NCBI GenBank assembly: GCA_964628455.1 | Contig: CAZVPD010000048.1 | Coordinates: 1-21,910, forward strand | Source of the DNA: JAQVWU01 sp964628455 | Lineage (GTDB): Bacteria; Bacillota; Clostridia; Oscillospirales; CAG-272 | Direction of reading: 5' to 3' | DNA length: 21,910 nt | In this document: piece after piece, positions 1 through 7,986 of the stretch | Layout: each line of letters starts with the position of its first letter | Numbering within the stretch: position 1 is the first letter of the stretch | Translations under genes and position numbers: made by a program | The notes under the pieces: model-generated | Told to the model about the DNA's origin: nothing | The model's input: only the letters and a program-made list of their open reading frames with translations | The model's database searches: none

Positions 1-37
1 ACAAACTAAGTTATTTCCACTCATTTATTGACTGAAC

Positions 38-1801
38 TTATATTGACAATTCCATTTCGTAGTTCAAAAGATCGTTCAACGAACATTTATCAACAATCCG
101 ACAATATTCTTTCATAATGGTAAAAACGTCAAAGAAATCACCTTTGCGAGTTATGATTTTACCTTTCTTGTCGAAATTGTCTGACAGGCAGATACGGTAG
201 ATCGCATTATGAATCGCAGTGACAGACAATTTACTATTGCGATGTTCAATCTCACCAAAAGACAAGTCGGTAATTGCGGTAAAGCCGCGATCATTGCATG
301 CCCGCACAACAGCGATTTGAATTGCTTCCCGCTCCTCATGAGTGATTTCAATACGGTTGATATGAGAGAAGGTTTCTACACTGTTCCAGATAAAATCACC
401 ATTTTGACTAAGAGCGTGTTTTATTCTTTCAATAGGTATATACAGTAATCGTTCGGCAAGTTGGTCATACGTTAGCAATATATCATCGTACCAAACTCTG
501 AGGATTTCACTTTCAAGAACAGTAGATATAGATGCATCCGTGTAGCCAAAATAAGTCTGCGTAAATGACAACTTCGGGAACAATTTACGTAAAACACTAA
601 TAAGCATATCTTCCGAGGTTATGTTTACTTCGAACAACCAATTTTCGTGTTTTTCGTAAAACGCAGCAAAAAAGATAGCTTGTGCGCCGCATTTAAAGTA
701 TTCCTCTGCCATTTCTTTGATTTTTTCTTTTGTTTCAGTAGAGACTACATAAACTTTGCCTTCGTATACAGTACCGCAAGCTGTAATATGAGCCGTCATT
801 TCCTCATCATTGAGCGTTATTTCTTCACCATAATCTTCCGAGAAATAAGAACGAAATCGCATCATCTCAATAGGAGAATTCAACCGATAACCATTTGAGA
901 AATGTGCCAACAGGATATCAGTCAGTTTTTTAACAACCAAAGGGGCAAGAATCTGTTTAGGAGCAAAAGCAGGTGCAGTATAAGCAGGATTTGAACGTGT
1001 CTGGATTGCGTTAACCGACACTTGGGTTTTCGATTCATAGATAATGTCTACATCATTCAAATCAATTCCGCAATGAGTACATAGATTGCGGATTATAGTA
1101 ATTATGGCTTGATGACTATAATTGGTATTGATCCATTTACCGTTGGAAAGTTGCGTGCATTTATAGAATTCCGTTTTTTTAGGCATTAAAAATATATTTA
1201 TACCATACAACGCTATTCGATCTAAATTATTGAAGTGTATATTTCCAGAAGATATGAACCATTCGGATATCGCTACAAGCAATTGAGGCCATTTCCATTG
1301 GCTGGGTACAATGATATGCCCACGTATTGTACAAGCAACAGGCTGTTTATTTATATAATATTCCGGATGTAAAAAATCAATATGCTGTCGGTTCCTATTG
1401 ATATTCCCCTGTTTTATATCGATATCGTTATTTCTTTTAGCTTGTATTTCTGTTATCAGTTCCTGTTTCTCTGAGAGATTTGTATGTTTATTTTTGTTTC
1501 CGATCGTATAACTATGATACCGGTCAAGCGCCGTCAACAGTTCGTTATTATTTTTTTTATTAATTGCCCGAAATATATCATCTTTTACCAAGTTGTTTTT
1601 TAGTTCAATCAACGTATCTCCGTTTTCTATTTTAAAAAGATCGACGCTTTGATATCTTTTCACACAGTAAAATGATACGAATGAAAGATTAGTTAAACAG
1701 CTTTTTATTTGTGCATCAGAAAATCCTATAATTTTTAACCATATTGAAAATGAATCTGTGCTTTTATTTTCAATCTCTTTTTGTGTCACATTTGCATTCA
1801 T
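38..1801 (-). CDS. Uncharacterised accessory protein with integrase-SAM-like N-terminus and winged-helix-like C-terminus
   Basis: Function not recognised. The ORF opens at 1828, but the better start is the in-frame ATG at 1801: a GGAG (minus strand, complement of 1811-1814) lies 9 nt upstream, giving 587 residues. The first ~100 residues (FSIWLKIIGFSDAQI, then a LFKIENGDTLIELKNNL stretch ending in ALDRYHSYTIGN) resemble the helical module found at the N-terminus of several bacterial restriction and defence proteins and reminiscent of phage-integrase SAM-like domains. The last ~300 residues contain alternating helical and charged segments that look like tandem winged-helix units (LTYDQLAERL, then GDFIWN, then GKIITRKGD). 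I recall similar uncharacterised proteins in gut Clostridia and Bacteroidetes; that is memory, not a search. No signal peptide or membrane segment, so probably cytosolic. The gene is strongly AT-rich, unlike most of the window, which suggests horizontal acquisition. Confidence 0.7.
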   Translation of the reverse strand: MNANVTQKEIENKSTDSFSIWLKIIGFSDAQIKSCLTNLSFVSFYCVKRYQSVDLFKIENGDTLIELKNNLVKDDIFRAINKKNNNELLTALDRYHSYTIGNKNKHTNLSEKQELITEIQAKRNNDIDIKQGNINRNRQHIDFLHPEYYINKQPVACTIRGHIIVPSQWKWPQLLVAISEWFISSGNIHFNNLDRIALYGINIFLMPKKTEFYKCTQLSNGKWINTNYSHQAIITIIRNLCTHCGIDLNDVDIIYESKTQVSVNAIQTRSNPAYTAPAFAPKQILAPLVVKKLTDILLAHFSNGYRLNSPIEMMRFRSYFSEDYGEEITLNDEEMTAHITACGTVYEGKVYVVSTETKEKIKEMAEEYFKCGAQAIFFAAFYEKHENWLFEVNITSEDMLISVLRKLFPKLSFTQTYFGYTDASISTVLESEILRVWYDDILLTYDQLAERLLYIPIERIKHALSQNGDFIWNSVETFSHINRIEITHEEREAIQIAVVRACNDRGFTAITDLSFGEIEHRNSKLSVTAIHNAIYRICLSDNFDKKGKIITRKGDFFDVFTIMKEYCRIVDKCSLNDLLNYEMELSI

Positions 1802-1828
1802 ATAAAACGTCTCCGTGTTGTAATACAA

Positions 1829-2335
1829 GATAGTATATATTGCTCTGTGTATAAATATAGGGTCAACAAGCTATCAAATAAAATCTTATTATCTGGCACA
1901 TATTCGTATTGATAATATTTGTTGACGTCATGCCATGTAAACATTATTATTCTTTAAGAATTATTCGTCATGTTTTATATCATCGATTATAAATCGTCTA
2001 TAAACACTCCGCTCTTTATGCATTGTTTCTATATAATCAGAAACTAAAAAATTAGTCTTTATGATTTTACCACAATTAACTACTATTTTCAATAGTAGTT
2101 GAATATATTCATGTTATTACTAAAATATGTTTAAATGGCATACCTTCCCACATATGATTTAAGACATATCAACAGAACTATGAAATTATTAATTTTTTGC
2201 AATGCTTCTACTATAACACAATAACTTCATGTTTTCAACATATAAATAAAAAAATATACCAAATTTTACTATACTTTATAAGCAAAAACAGAGGAAAAAT
2301 ATATTTTGGGATATAATTTAATATTTATCGCATCA
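1829..2335. other. AT-rich intergenic region with no gene; composition boundary at its right edge
   Basis: About 500 bp without a convincing ORF on either strand. It is uniformly AT-rich and contains one strong short hairpin (2078-2100). At about 2335 the sequence changes abruptly to GC-rich, so this is probably the edge of an acquired segment. I found no integrase, tRNA or clear attachment-site repeat at the boundary. Confidence 0.6.
2078..2100. repeat. Perfect 10-bp inverted repeat with 3-nt loop
   Basis: AACTACTATT, loop TTC, AATAGTAGTT. It lies in the AT-rich gene-free region about 275 bp upstream of the minus-strand accessory gene. It has no long T-run immediately after it on either strand, so an operator or a structured leader is as plausible as a terminator. 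Confidence 0.45.
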
Positions 2336-2395
2336 TCTATCCCGGATATTCTCCAGCAGCGGCGAAAACCGCACTTTTCCCCCTCCCGCAGGCAT

Positions 2396-2440
2396 AAAAA
2401 AAGGCCTCGACCGCATCCGGTTACGATGCGCAGCGGGTCT
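2396..2440. terminator. Probable terminator downstream of the short minus-strand ORF, possibly bidirectional
   Basis: The stem CGCATC/GATGCG (2412-2417 with 2425-2430) is surrounded by a further GACC/GGGTC pairing. An A-run at 2396-2402 reads as a T-run on the minus strand, and a TCTTTTTC run follows on the plus strand. It sits just after the stop at 2476 on the minus strand. The distance between the inner stem and the minus-strand T-run is rather long (about 9 nt), which lowers confidence. Confidence 0.45.
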
Positions 2441-2475
2441 TTTTCGGATTCGAAAACAATCCTAACGCGCGGGGG

Positions 2476-2715
2476 TCAGATCCCGAGGATGGCGAACGCC
2501 CTGTTGAGGTACATGTCCGGCGGAAGTTTGCCGCAGATCATGTCGGCTTCCCTGTTTTTGTCCGGATCGCGGTCCCTTACTTTTTCGTTCATCCATTCGG
2601 GCGGCATCATGTCGGGATGTTTCGAAAGCACGCTCCGCGCCGGGAAGCCACCGGCGTCTTTGTCAAACAGTTCGTATTCCGTAAAGGGCAGAGGGTCCCT
2701 GCCGATGTATATCAC
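2476..2715 (-). CDS. Short hypothetical protein, possibly the 3' remnant of a longer gene
   Basis: A GTG start at 2715 gives 79 residues (VIYIGRDPLPFTEYELFD at the start, MYLNRAFAILGI at the end). Protein-like sequence continues in the same frame for roughly 70 codons upstream, to a stop near 2953 (for example LLHKVRTLAEAGRLGAARAA, then IYTPEVIRAVIYIG). That extension has no ATG, GTG or TTG codon before 2715, so either an unusual start is used or the 5' end has been lost. Downstream there is a terminator-like hairpin, which supports past or present transcription. The product is unrecognised, with no signal peptide or membrane segment. The overlapping plus-strand ORF over the same stretch reads as arginine/proline-rich shadow sequence. 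Confidence 0.4.
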   Translation of the reverse strand: MIYIGRDPLPFTEYELFDKDAGGFPARSVLSKHPDMMPPEWMNEKVRDRDPDKNREADMICGKLPPDMYLNRAFAILGI

Positions 2716-2971
2716 GGCCCGAATGACCTCAGGGGTGTATATGTCCCGGGTCTTCGGAGTTTCGCGAAGGCCGCTGCGATCGGTTTGTCCTTCTTTTCCG
2801 ACCTGCGCGGGATCGGTCAGCCCGATGCCCCCGGGACCGGACCTGTCCGCGGCGCGGGCTGCCCCGAGCCTTCCTGCTTCGGCAAGGGTCCGGACTTTGT
2901 GCAGAAGACCGGCTGACCGGCGGGTCGGAGCACAATAATTTTCCGCCCCGCCTTCTTTTTATCAAAGCATA

Positions 2972-3000
2972 TTGACAAGCGCCGCATGAAATGCTATGCT
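2972..3000 (+). promoter_or_regulatory. Sigma-70-type promoter for the tandem lipoprotein genes
   Basis: The -35 box TTGACA (2972-2977), a 17-bp spacer and the -10 box TATGCT (2995-3000) lie about 60 bp upstream of the first lipoprotein start. No operator dyad is obvious between the promoter and the gene. Confidence 0.75.
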
Positions 3001-3063
3001 GAAAATCAGCGGAGGCCCCCGCAAGGGTTTTGAATGATAAACCGAATATCCGGGAGGCGCATG

Positions 3064-4533
3064 ATGAAGACACTGTTTTCTTTCGGAAAGGGAGCGGCGG
3101 CGCTCCTGCTGATTCTGCTGTTTGCGTTTGCCGTCTCCTGCGGAGGGAACTCCCGGGAAGCGGAAAGCACGTCCGCGGACGCCGGCACCGAAGCCGTGAC
3201 CGAGGCGGAAACGGCGTATCCCGACCCGCCGGAGGGCGATTACGGCGGCGCCGAGTTCCGCATAGCGCAGGGCGACCCCAGCCAGAGCGTGCGCGAAAAG
3301 ATGGTGGTCGTCGAAGAGCTCAACGGCGATCTGATCAACGACGCGATCTTCAACCGCAACGCGGCGGCTTCCGAGCGCACGAACACGGTCATCCGGTCCG
3401 TCGTCATGAAATCATACTCGGCGCTGACGAACGCCGTGCTCGCGGGCGATGATTTCTGCGACACCGCGCTCGCCATGCCGACGGACTTTTTCTCCGACGT
3501 CGGCGCCGGCATGTTTGTCGACGTCAACAAGATGGACGCGCTCGACACCTCCCGCCCCTGGTGGGACCGGAACGAGGTCTCGGAACTCGAGATCCGCGGC
3601 AAGCTGTTTTCGCTGGTCGGGGACATCACCACAACCGACGAGTTCCACACCGTGTGCCTCATTTACAGCTGCAATCTGTTCGAGGATTTTAACTTCGACT
3701 CTCCGTATTCCATGGTGGAGGACGGAAGCTGGACACTCGACCGCTTTCTCGGCCTGTGCCGCGCGGCCGCGGCCGACATGGACGGCGACGGCGCGATGGG
3801 CGAGTACGACCGCTGGGGCTTCACCACCGAATCGGCGATGATGAGCTGGATGTGCGAGTCCTTCGGCGCGCGTTCGCTGGTCCGGGACGGGGAAGGCGGT
3901 TTCAGCCTGAACGTCGGCGACGAACGCTTCCGCGCGGTCATCGACAGCGTGGTCCGGCTGGCGACCGAAAAGGACATTGTCACGATGGCGGAGGACGGGA
4001 TCATCACGAACGCGGACTACGAGAACGTGTACTATCATATGGAGGCGCTGTTCGCCGCAGACCTTGCCCTGTTCCACAGCGGCACCTTCGACGACCTGAC
4101 GCGCATGCGCTCCTACGAAGCCGACTACGGGATCATACCGCTGCCCAGGTTCGACGAGGAGCAGGACAAATATTACCACAGTGTTTCATGGCTCGGGGTG
4201 CAGCTCGTGATCCCCGCGACGGTCCGGGACACCGGAATGGTCGGCACGGTGCTCGAGAACATGGGCCGGGAGTCGGCCGAAACCCTGAACCCGGTGTTCT
4301 ATGAATTTTTCATGAGCGAGAAGCTGACCAGGGACGAGGAATCGAAGGCGATGCTCGACATCATCTTCTCGACCAAGTATTACGACCTCGACGATTTCGC
4401 GAACCTGAGCGGGCTCAGCGGCATTATCGTCCGGATCGCGAAGTCGAAACAGAACACGTTCGCCTCCGACTGGGCTGTCGCGGAGGCGAAAGCGGCCGTG
4501 AAGCTCGCGGAATTTCTCGAACCGCTGAAATGA
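3064..4533 (+). CDS. Extracellular solute-binding lipoprotein (ABC-type, family 1-like), paralogue 1
   Basis: Probable membrane-anchored substrate-binding protein of a carbohydrate-type ABC importer, acting at the outer face of the cell membrane. The start at 3064 is preferred because GGGAGG (3052-3057) sits 6 nt upstream; the ATGs at 3034 and 3061 are spaced too far or too close. The signal peptide has a K-rich start, a Leu/Ala core and a lipobox-like AVSC ending at Cys26, followed by a Ser/Thr/Glu/Ala-rich linker. The mature part has the layout of its two paralogues in this window: DYGGAEFRI after the linker, NGDLINDAIFNR, a calcium-loop-like DMDGDGAMGEYD from residue 238, and a distal ESKAMLDIIF. 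Length is 489 residues, slightly longer than typical family 1 proteins. No permease or ATPase genes are adjacent. The substrate is unknown; the second paralogue follows after 55 nt, so the two are probably co-transcribed. Confidence 0.85.
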   Translation: MKTLFSFGKGAAALLLILLFAFAVSCGGNSREAESTSADAGTEAVTEAETAYPDPPEGDYGGAEFRIAQGDPSQSVREKMVVVEELNGDLINDAIFNRNAAASERTNTVIRSVVMKSYSALTNAVLAGDDFCDTALAMPTDFFSDVGAGMFVDVNKMDALDTSRPWWDRNEVSELEIRGKLFSLVGDITTTDEFHTVCLIYSCNLFEDFNFDSPYSMVEDGSWTLDRFLGLCRAAAADMDGDGAMGEYDRWGFTTESAMMSWMCESFGARSLVRDGEGGFSLNVGDERFRAVIDSVVRLATEKDIVTMAEDGIITNADYENVYYHMEALFAADLALFHSGTFDDLTRMRSYEADYGIIPLPRFDEEQDKYYHSVSWLGVQLVIPATVRDTGMVGTVLENMGRESAETLNPVFYEFFMSEKLTRDEESKAMLDIIFSTKYYDLDDFANLSGLSGIIVRIAKSKQNTFASDWAVAEAKAAVKLAEFLEPLK

Positions 4534-4588
4534 CCGCGAAAACCCGCGAAACCTTATTTTACATCTATTTTACACGGAGGAACACCGA

Positions 4589-6067
4589 ATGAAGACCGGA
4601 AGACCCGCACGTTTTATCGCTTTGATGCTGCTGACCGCAATGCTCGCGGTATCCATGTTTACCGGGTGCTCGGATGAGCCGGAGACCGGGGCTGTCACGG
4701 AAGCCGCCGCGACGGAGACCGCCGCCGCGGAAAGCACGGACGAATTCCCCTACCCGGACGCCGCGGGAAAGGACTACGGCGGCTATGAATTTTCGATCCT
4801 CTACTTCGAGTGGGGGCTGTACAACAACTATTTCTTCGCGACCGAAGAGAGCGGCGACGCCGTGAACGACGCGCTGTACAAACGCTACAGGACCGTCGAG
4901 GAAAAGGCCGGCGTCACGTTCGGTTTCATCGCGCTGGACGGCGCAACCCCGGGCGGCATCTACAAGAACATGCGGCAGAGCGTCAGCGCCGGCAGCGACG
5001 ACTACGACCTGGCGCTGACCCACTGCTACGACGGCGTGGCCCCGATGGCGACGGAAGGGATCGTCTACGACTGGAACAAGCTTCCGTTCGTGGATTTCAC
5101 GCAGCCCTACTGGAACCAGACCATGAACGACTCCCTTTCGATCAAGGGCATGCTGCCCTTCGCGGCGAGCGACTACATGATCTCCGACCCGAACGCCATT
5201 TTCTTCAATAAGAACATGGTGCGCAAATACAACATCGAAGACCCGTACGCGCTGGTCACCGGCGGCGGCTGGACGTGGGACAAGCTGGCCGGGACCGCGT
5301 CCGTCGCTTCGGACGACATCAACGGCGACGGCGTCTACGACATCAGCGACCAGTACGGTTTCATGGGCGAACTCGACTGGCAGTTCATCGGCATCCAGCA
5401 CGCCTGCGGCGAGTTCATCATCACCAAGGATGAGGAAGGCTATCCGCGGCTGACCGAGAATTTCGAGAAGCTGACCTCGATCGTGGACAAGATCTTCGCG
5501 CTCGTGCACAACGACAACATTTCCTACACATGGAACTACAGTTCGGCCTACGACCCGAACCTCGGCAATCCGCCTCCCGTCAGTTTCTCGGACGACAGGG
5601 CGCTGTTCTACCTCGTGCCCCTCAATTCGGCGAAGGTGTATCGTTCCACAGAGGTCGATTTCGGCATCCTGCCCTTCCCGAAATACGACGACGCGCAGGA
5701 GAAGTACATCTCCCTGAACTGGAGCGGCGTCATGGCGATCCCCGCCACGGCGTCCGACCCCGAGAGGACGGGCGTGGTGATCGAACTGCTGTCGGCGGAA
5801 GGCAGAAAAAACTTTCTCCCCGTGTTCTACGACATCATGCTCAGCACGAAGGTGGCCAGGGACGACGAGTCGGCCGACATGCTCGACATCATCTACAACA
5901 ACTGCGTCTACGACATCGGCCTGAACTACAACGCGGGCAACATCCTCTACATGATGCCTCAGATCCTGAAGAAGTCCTCTCCCGACGTTGCTTCGTTCTA
6001 CGAGACGAACCGCAAGGCGGCGGAGGAAAGCATGAAGAAGCTCTATGAAGCCATCGAGGCCGAATAA
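4589..6067 (+). CDS. Extracellular solute-binding lipoprotein (ABC-type, family 1-like), paralogue 2
   Basis: This 492-residue lipoprotein is a divergent paralogue of the gene just upstream. GGAGG (4576-4580) lies 8 nt before the ATG. The signal peptide ends in a lipobox-like FTGC (Cys27), followed by a Thr/Glu/Ala-rich linker to about residue 50. Recognisable blocks are KDYGGYEFSILYFEW, SGDAVNDALYKRY, an EF-hand-like loop DINGDGVYDISD starting at about residue 243, and ESADMLDIIYNN near the C-terminus. The aromatic-rich segments (YFEWGLYNNYFF, SYTWNYSS) are compatible with sugar stacking, but the ligand cannot be told from sequence. It is likely in one transcript with paralogue 1 and is closed by a strong hairpin 39 nt downstream. 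No transporter permease accompanies it. Confidence 0.85.
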   Translation: MKTGRPARFIALMLLTAMLAVSMFTGCSDEPETGAVTEAAATETAAAESTDEFPYPDAAGKDYGGYEFSILYFEWGLYNNYFFATEESGDAVNDALYKRYRTVEEKAGVTFGFIALDGATPGGIYKNMRQSVSAGSDDYDLALTHCYDGVAPMATEGIVYDWNKLPFVDFTQPYWNQTMNDSLSIKGMLPFAASDYMISDPNAIFFNKNMVRKYNIEDPYALVTGGGWTWDKLAGTASVASDDINGDGVYDISDQYGFMGELDWQFIGIQHACGEFIITKDEEGYPRLTENFEKLTSIVDKIFALVHNDNISYTWNYSSAYDPNLGNPPPVSFSDDRALFYLVPLNSAKVYRSTEVDFGILPFPKYDDAQEKYISLNWSGVMAIPATASDPERTGVVIELLSAEGRKNFLPVFYDIMLSTKVARDDESADMLDIIYNNCVYDIGLNYNAGNILYMMPQILKKSSPDVASFYETNRKAAEESMKKLYEAIEAE

Positions 6068-6105
6068 AAGCGCCGGCGGCTTTGCGGAAAAGAAAGGCAT
6101 AAAAT

Positions 6106-6128
6106 AAGGGGAGCGGACCGCTCCCCTT
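6106..6128. terminator. Bidirectional rho-independent terminator between convergent genes
   Basis: An 11-bp perfect inverted repeat (AAGGGGAGCGG, one base, CCGCTCCCCTT) sits between the stop of the plus-strand lipoprotein gene and the stop of the minus-strand CBM9-like gene. T-rich sequence follows on both strands. Confidence 0.85.
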
Positions 6129-6148
6129 TGTGCTTTTATAAAAGCCGT

Positions 6149-6988
6149 TTATTTTTTGTTTTTTCTGCCCGAAGCGAAGATCACGCCGGATGCGAACAGC
6201 ACGGCGGCTGCGGCGGAGAGCAGGAGGTCGGAGGTCTGGGCTGCCGGAACGTCTGCCGGAGCTTCGGCCGCGGGGGCCTCCGCTGCGGTTTCAGCCGCCG
6301 GGGCTTCCGTTTCGGGGGCTGCGGTCTCGATCACGGGCGCCGCTCCGAGCACGAGCGATCCGAATGCCGCGGGGCTCTGATACGGCGGGGGGTCTCCTCC
6401 CGCGGTGTCGACGTTCCAGCGGAGCGCGGCGGTGAAATCGGCGTCTGCGCCTCCGACGTTGAGCATGAACTCAAGTCCGCTGGTCCGGCCTTCGGCTGCG
6501 GTTCCTGTCCATTTGAGGGCTCCTTCGGTGATCCAGCCGGTCCCGGTCTGCGCGCCGGCGCCGGGTGCGTCGTTCTGGCAGTTCGTGCCGGAGTCCTGAA
6601 TGACCGTGCCGTCCCATCTGAACCGGGTCTGACCGTCATTGTCGTCGTAGGATTCGGCTTTTTCGTTTCCCTCGTCGATGTAAACCTCCACGAGGTCGTT
6701 CTCATAATTGAGGTCGGCGTCGGTCACTTCGGCAAGGAAATACAGGTGAGTCTCGTCCCATAAAAGCTTGACCCTCAGCGCCTCGGGGATACCCGCTTTG
6801 TCCGCCCCGTCATGAGGGTATTCAACGCTTGTCCATTCGGCATACTGCCAGATGTCGTCGACCGTTCCGTCGATGACAGGGGTGCCCTTCGGCGCGTTGT
6901 AGACGAACCCTCTACCCGCGTAGGAAAACATCGTGAGGACCGATACCGTCAGAATAATTGCCGTCAGAACCGTTAAGAACCTTTTCAT
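6149..6988 (-). CDS. Membrane-anchored CBM9-like (DOMON-type) carbohydrate-binding surface protein
   Basis: The start at 6988 (MKRFLTVLTA) is chosen over the longer ORF from 7111 because GGGAG precedes it by about 9 nt and a signal peptide begins there; 279 residues. Residues 1-25 are an export signal (hydrophobic core ending FSYAG). Residues 30-215 match the carbohydrate-binding family 9 style: NAPKGTPVIDGTVDDIW, LRVKLLWDETHLYFLAEVTD and DLVEVYIDEGN. A Pro/Ala/Glu/Thr-rich linker (about 219-250) leads to a membrane helix (254-273) and a short basic tail, RKNKK. The C-terminus resembles a sortase signal with AQTSD in the usual place, but there is no LPXTG, so it may simply stay membrane-anchored. 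It probably binds a polysaccharide or cell-wall glycan outside the cell. Transcribed alone from its own promoter, convergent with the lipoprotein genes. Confidence 0.8.
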   Translation of the reverse strand: MKRFLTVLTAIILTVSVLTMFSYAGRGFVYNAPKGTPVIDGTVDDIWQYAEWTSVEYPHDGADKAGIPEALRVKLLWDETHLYFLAEVTDADLNYENDLVEVYIDEGNEKAESYDDNDGQTRFRWDGTVIQDSGTNCQNDAPGAGAQTGTGWITEGALKWTGTAAEGRTSGLEFMLNVGGADADFTAALRWNVDTAGGDPPPYQSPAAFGSLVLGAAPVIETAAPETEAPAAETAAEAPAAEAPADVPAAQTSDLLLSAAAAVLFASGVIFASGRKNKK

Positions 6989-7039
6989 CGCTGTTTTCTC
7001 CCTTTTGGATTTTTTTATTTCCGGCATCCCCGCCCCGGC

Positions 7040-7065
7040 TTGTCCGCGGATAAATCCGCGGACAA
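7040..7065. repeat. 12-bp perfect dyad in the leader of the CBM9-like gene
   Basis: TTGTCCGCGGAT, two bases AA, then ATCCGCGGACAA. It lies between the minus-strand promoter (7102-7130) and the start codon at 6988, roughly 35-55 nt into the predicted transcript. It could be a repressor operator placed downstream of the promoter, or an RNA hairpin in the leader. It has no T-run after it, so it is not a simple terminator. Confidence 0.55.
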
Positions 7066-7101
7066 TATCCCGGCATCGGCGAACAGGCTCCGGATATTTG
7101 T

Positions 7102-7130
7102 AATATATCATATATATGTATAACTGTCAA
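7102..7130 (-). promoter_or_regulatory. Promoter of the CBM9-like gene (minus strand)
   Basis: On the minus strand TTGACA (complement of 7125-7130), a 17-bp spacer and TATATT (complement of 7102-7107). The start codon is about 110 nt downstream, leaving a leader that contains the 12-bp dyad. Confidence 0.75.
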
Positions 7131-7230
7131 GGGAATCATGACAGAAATGTTGTATAATTTTGAACGCATACCGGGGTCATCGCGGGACGAAACGCCGGAA
7201 GCGGCTGTTTGTGATTTTACCGCGCGGCCC

Positions 7231-7259
7231 TTGCATTCCCGCGGGCGGAAGGCTATAAT
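7231..7259 (+). promoter_or_regulatory. Promoter of the DUF2461-NUDIX operon
   Basis: TTGCAT (7231-7236), a 17-bp spacer and a perfect TATAAT (7254-7259), 30 bp upstream of the first start codon. It is divergent from the CBM9-like promoter about 100 bp away. Confidence 0.75.
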
Positions 7260-7289
7260 AGAAGAAAAAATACACTCCGGGAGGAAAAA

Positions 7290-7970
7290 ATGTTGAACGG
7301 CTTCAGCGAAAAGACCGTCGATTTTATGTGGAACATCCGTTTGAACAACGATAAAAGCTGGTTTGAGGCGCACAGGGACGAATACGCTGCTCATCTCGAA
7401 CGACCCATGCGCGCCCTCGCGGAGGAGGTTTACGCCGCTTTTTCCGCCCGCTTTAAGGAATACGGCCTGCTGCTGCATATCTCCCGCATCTACAGGGATG
7501 CGCGGAGGCTTCACGGCGGAGGGCCTTTCAAGGACCATCTCTGGTTCACGTTCAGGAACTGCGCCGACGACTGGACAGGCAGACCCGTGTTCTGGTTCGA
7601 GCTCGCGCCCGAAAAATGGTCCTACGGACTCGGCTATTACAAAGCAGCTCCGCTGACGATGGAAAAGCTGCGCGCCCGCATCGACGGCAATCCCGGACCG
7701 CTCCTGCGGCTGCACAATGAACTCGCCGGGCAGTCCGAGTTCGTGCTCGAAGGGGAGGATTACGCGAAACCGAAATGCGTTCCGGACAGGCCGCTCGCCG
7801 TCTGGTACAACAAAAGGACCTTTTCCCTCATCCATGAGGAGAATACCGGCGAAGCCGTGTTTTCTCCGGACCTGGCCGCGCGCCTGACGGAGGGCTACGC
7901 CTTCCTCGCGCCGTTTTACGGCTATTTCGTCACGCTTGACGCGGACCCGGCGCCGGAAAAATCCAAATAA
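7290..7970 (+). CDS. DUF2461 family protein
   Basis: A 226-residue cytosolic protein matching DUF2461 (TIGR02453-type) by length and motifs: the opening FSEKTVDFMWNIRLNNDKSWFEAHR, the central ISRIYRDARRLHGGGPFKDHLW, and FELAPEKWSYGLGYYKA. The function of the family is not established. GGGAGG (7279-7284) lies 5 nt before the ATG, and a consensus promoter lies just upstream. The NUDIX gene starts 16 nt after the stop, so the pair is an operon; a shared job (for example nucleotide or metabolite housekeeping) would be speculation. Confidence 0.85.
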   Translation: MLNGFSEKTVDFMWNIRLNNDKSWFEAHRDEYAAHLERPMRALAEEVYAAFSARFKEYGLLLHISRIYRDARRLHGGGPFKDHLWFTFRNCADDWTGRPVFWFELAPEKWSYGLGYYKAAPLTMEKLRARIDGNPGPLLRLHNELAGQSEFVLEGEDYAKPKCVPDRPLAVWYNKRTFSLIHEENTGEAVFSPDLAARLTEGYAFLAPFYGYFVTLDADPAPEKSK

Positions 7971-7986
7971 AAAAACGGAGGCAGAC

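Noticed and set aside
2078..2100. Hairpin considered as a possible CRISPR repeat or attachment site
   Set aside because: Only one copy is present, with no spacers, and no integrase gene is nearby.
2306..2938. A 210-codon plus-strand open frame across the composition boundary
   Set aside because: Low-quality Ser/Arg/Pro-rich product, begins in AT-rich non-coding DNA without an SD, and is antisense to a more protein-like frame.
3412..4179. A 255-codon minus-strand frame inside lipoprotein 1
   Set aside because: Antisense shadow with a His/Arg/Val-rich product and no start signals.
4565..6100. A 511-codon open frame on the minus strand opposite lipoprotein 2
   Set aside because: Its product is an arginine/valine/histidine-rich shadow typical of the antisense of GC-rich genes; the plus-strand frame has signal peptide, SD and family motifs.
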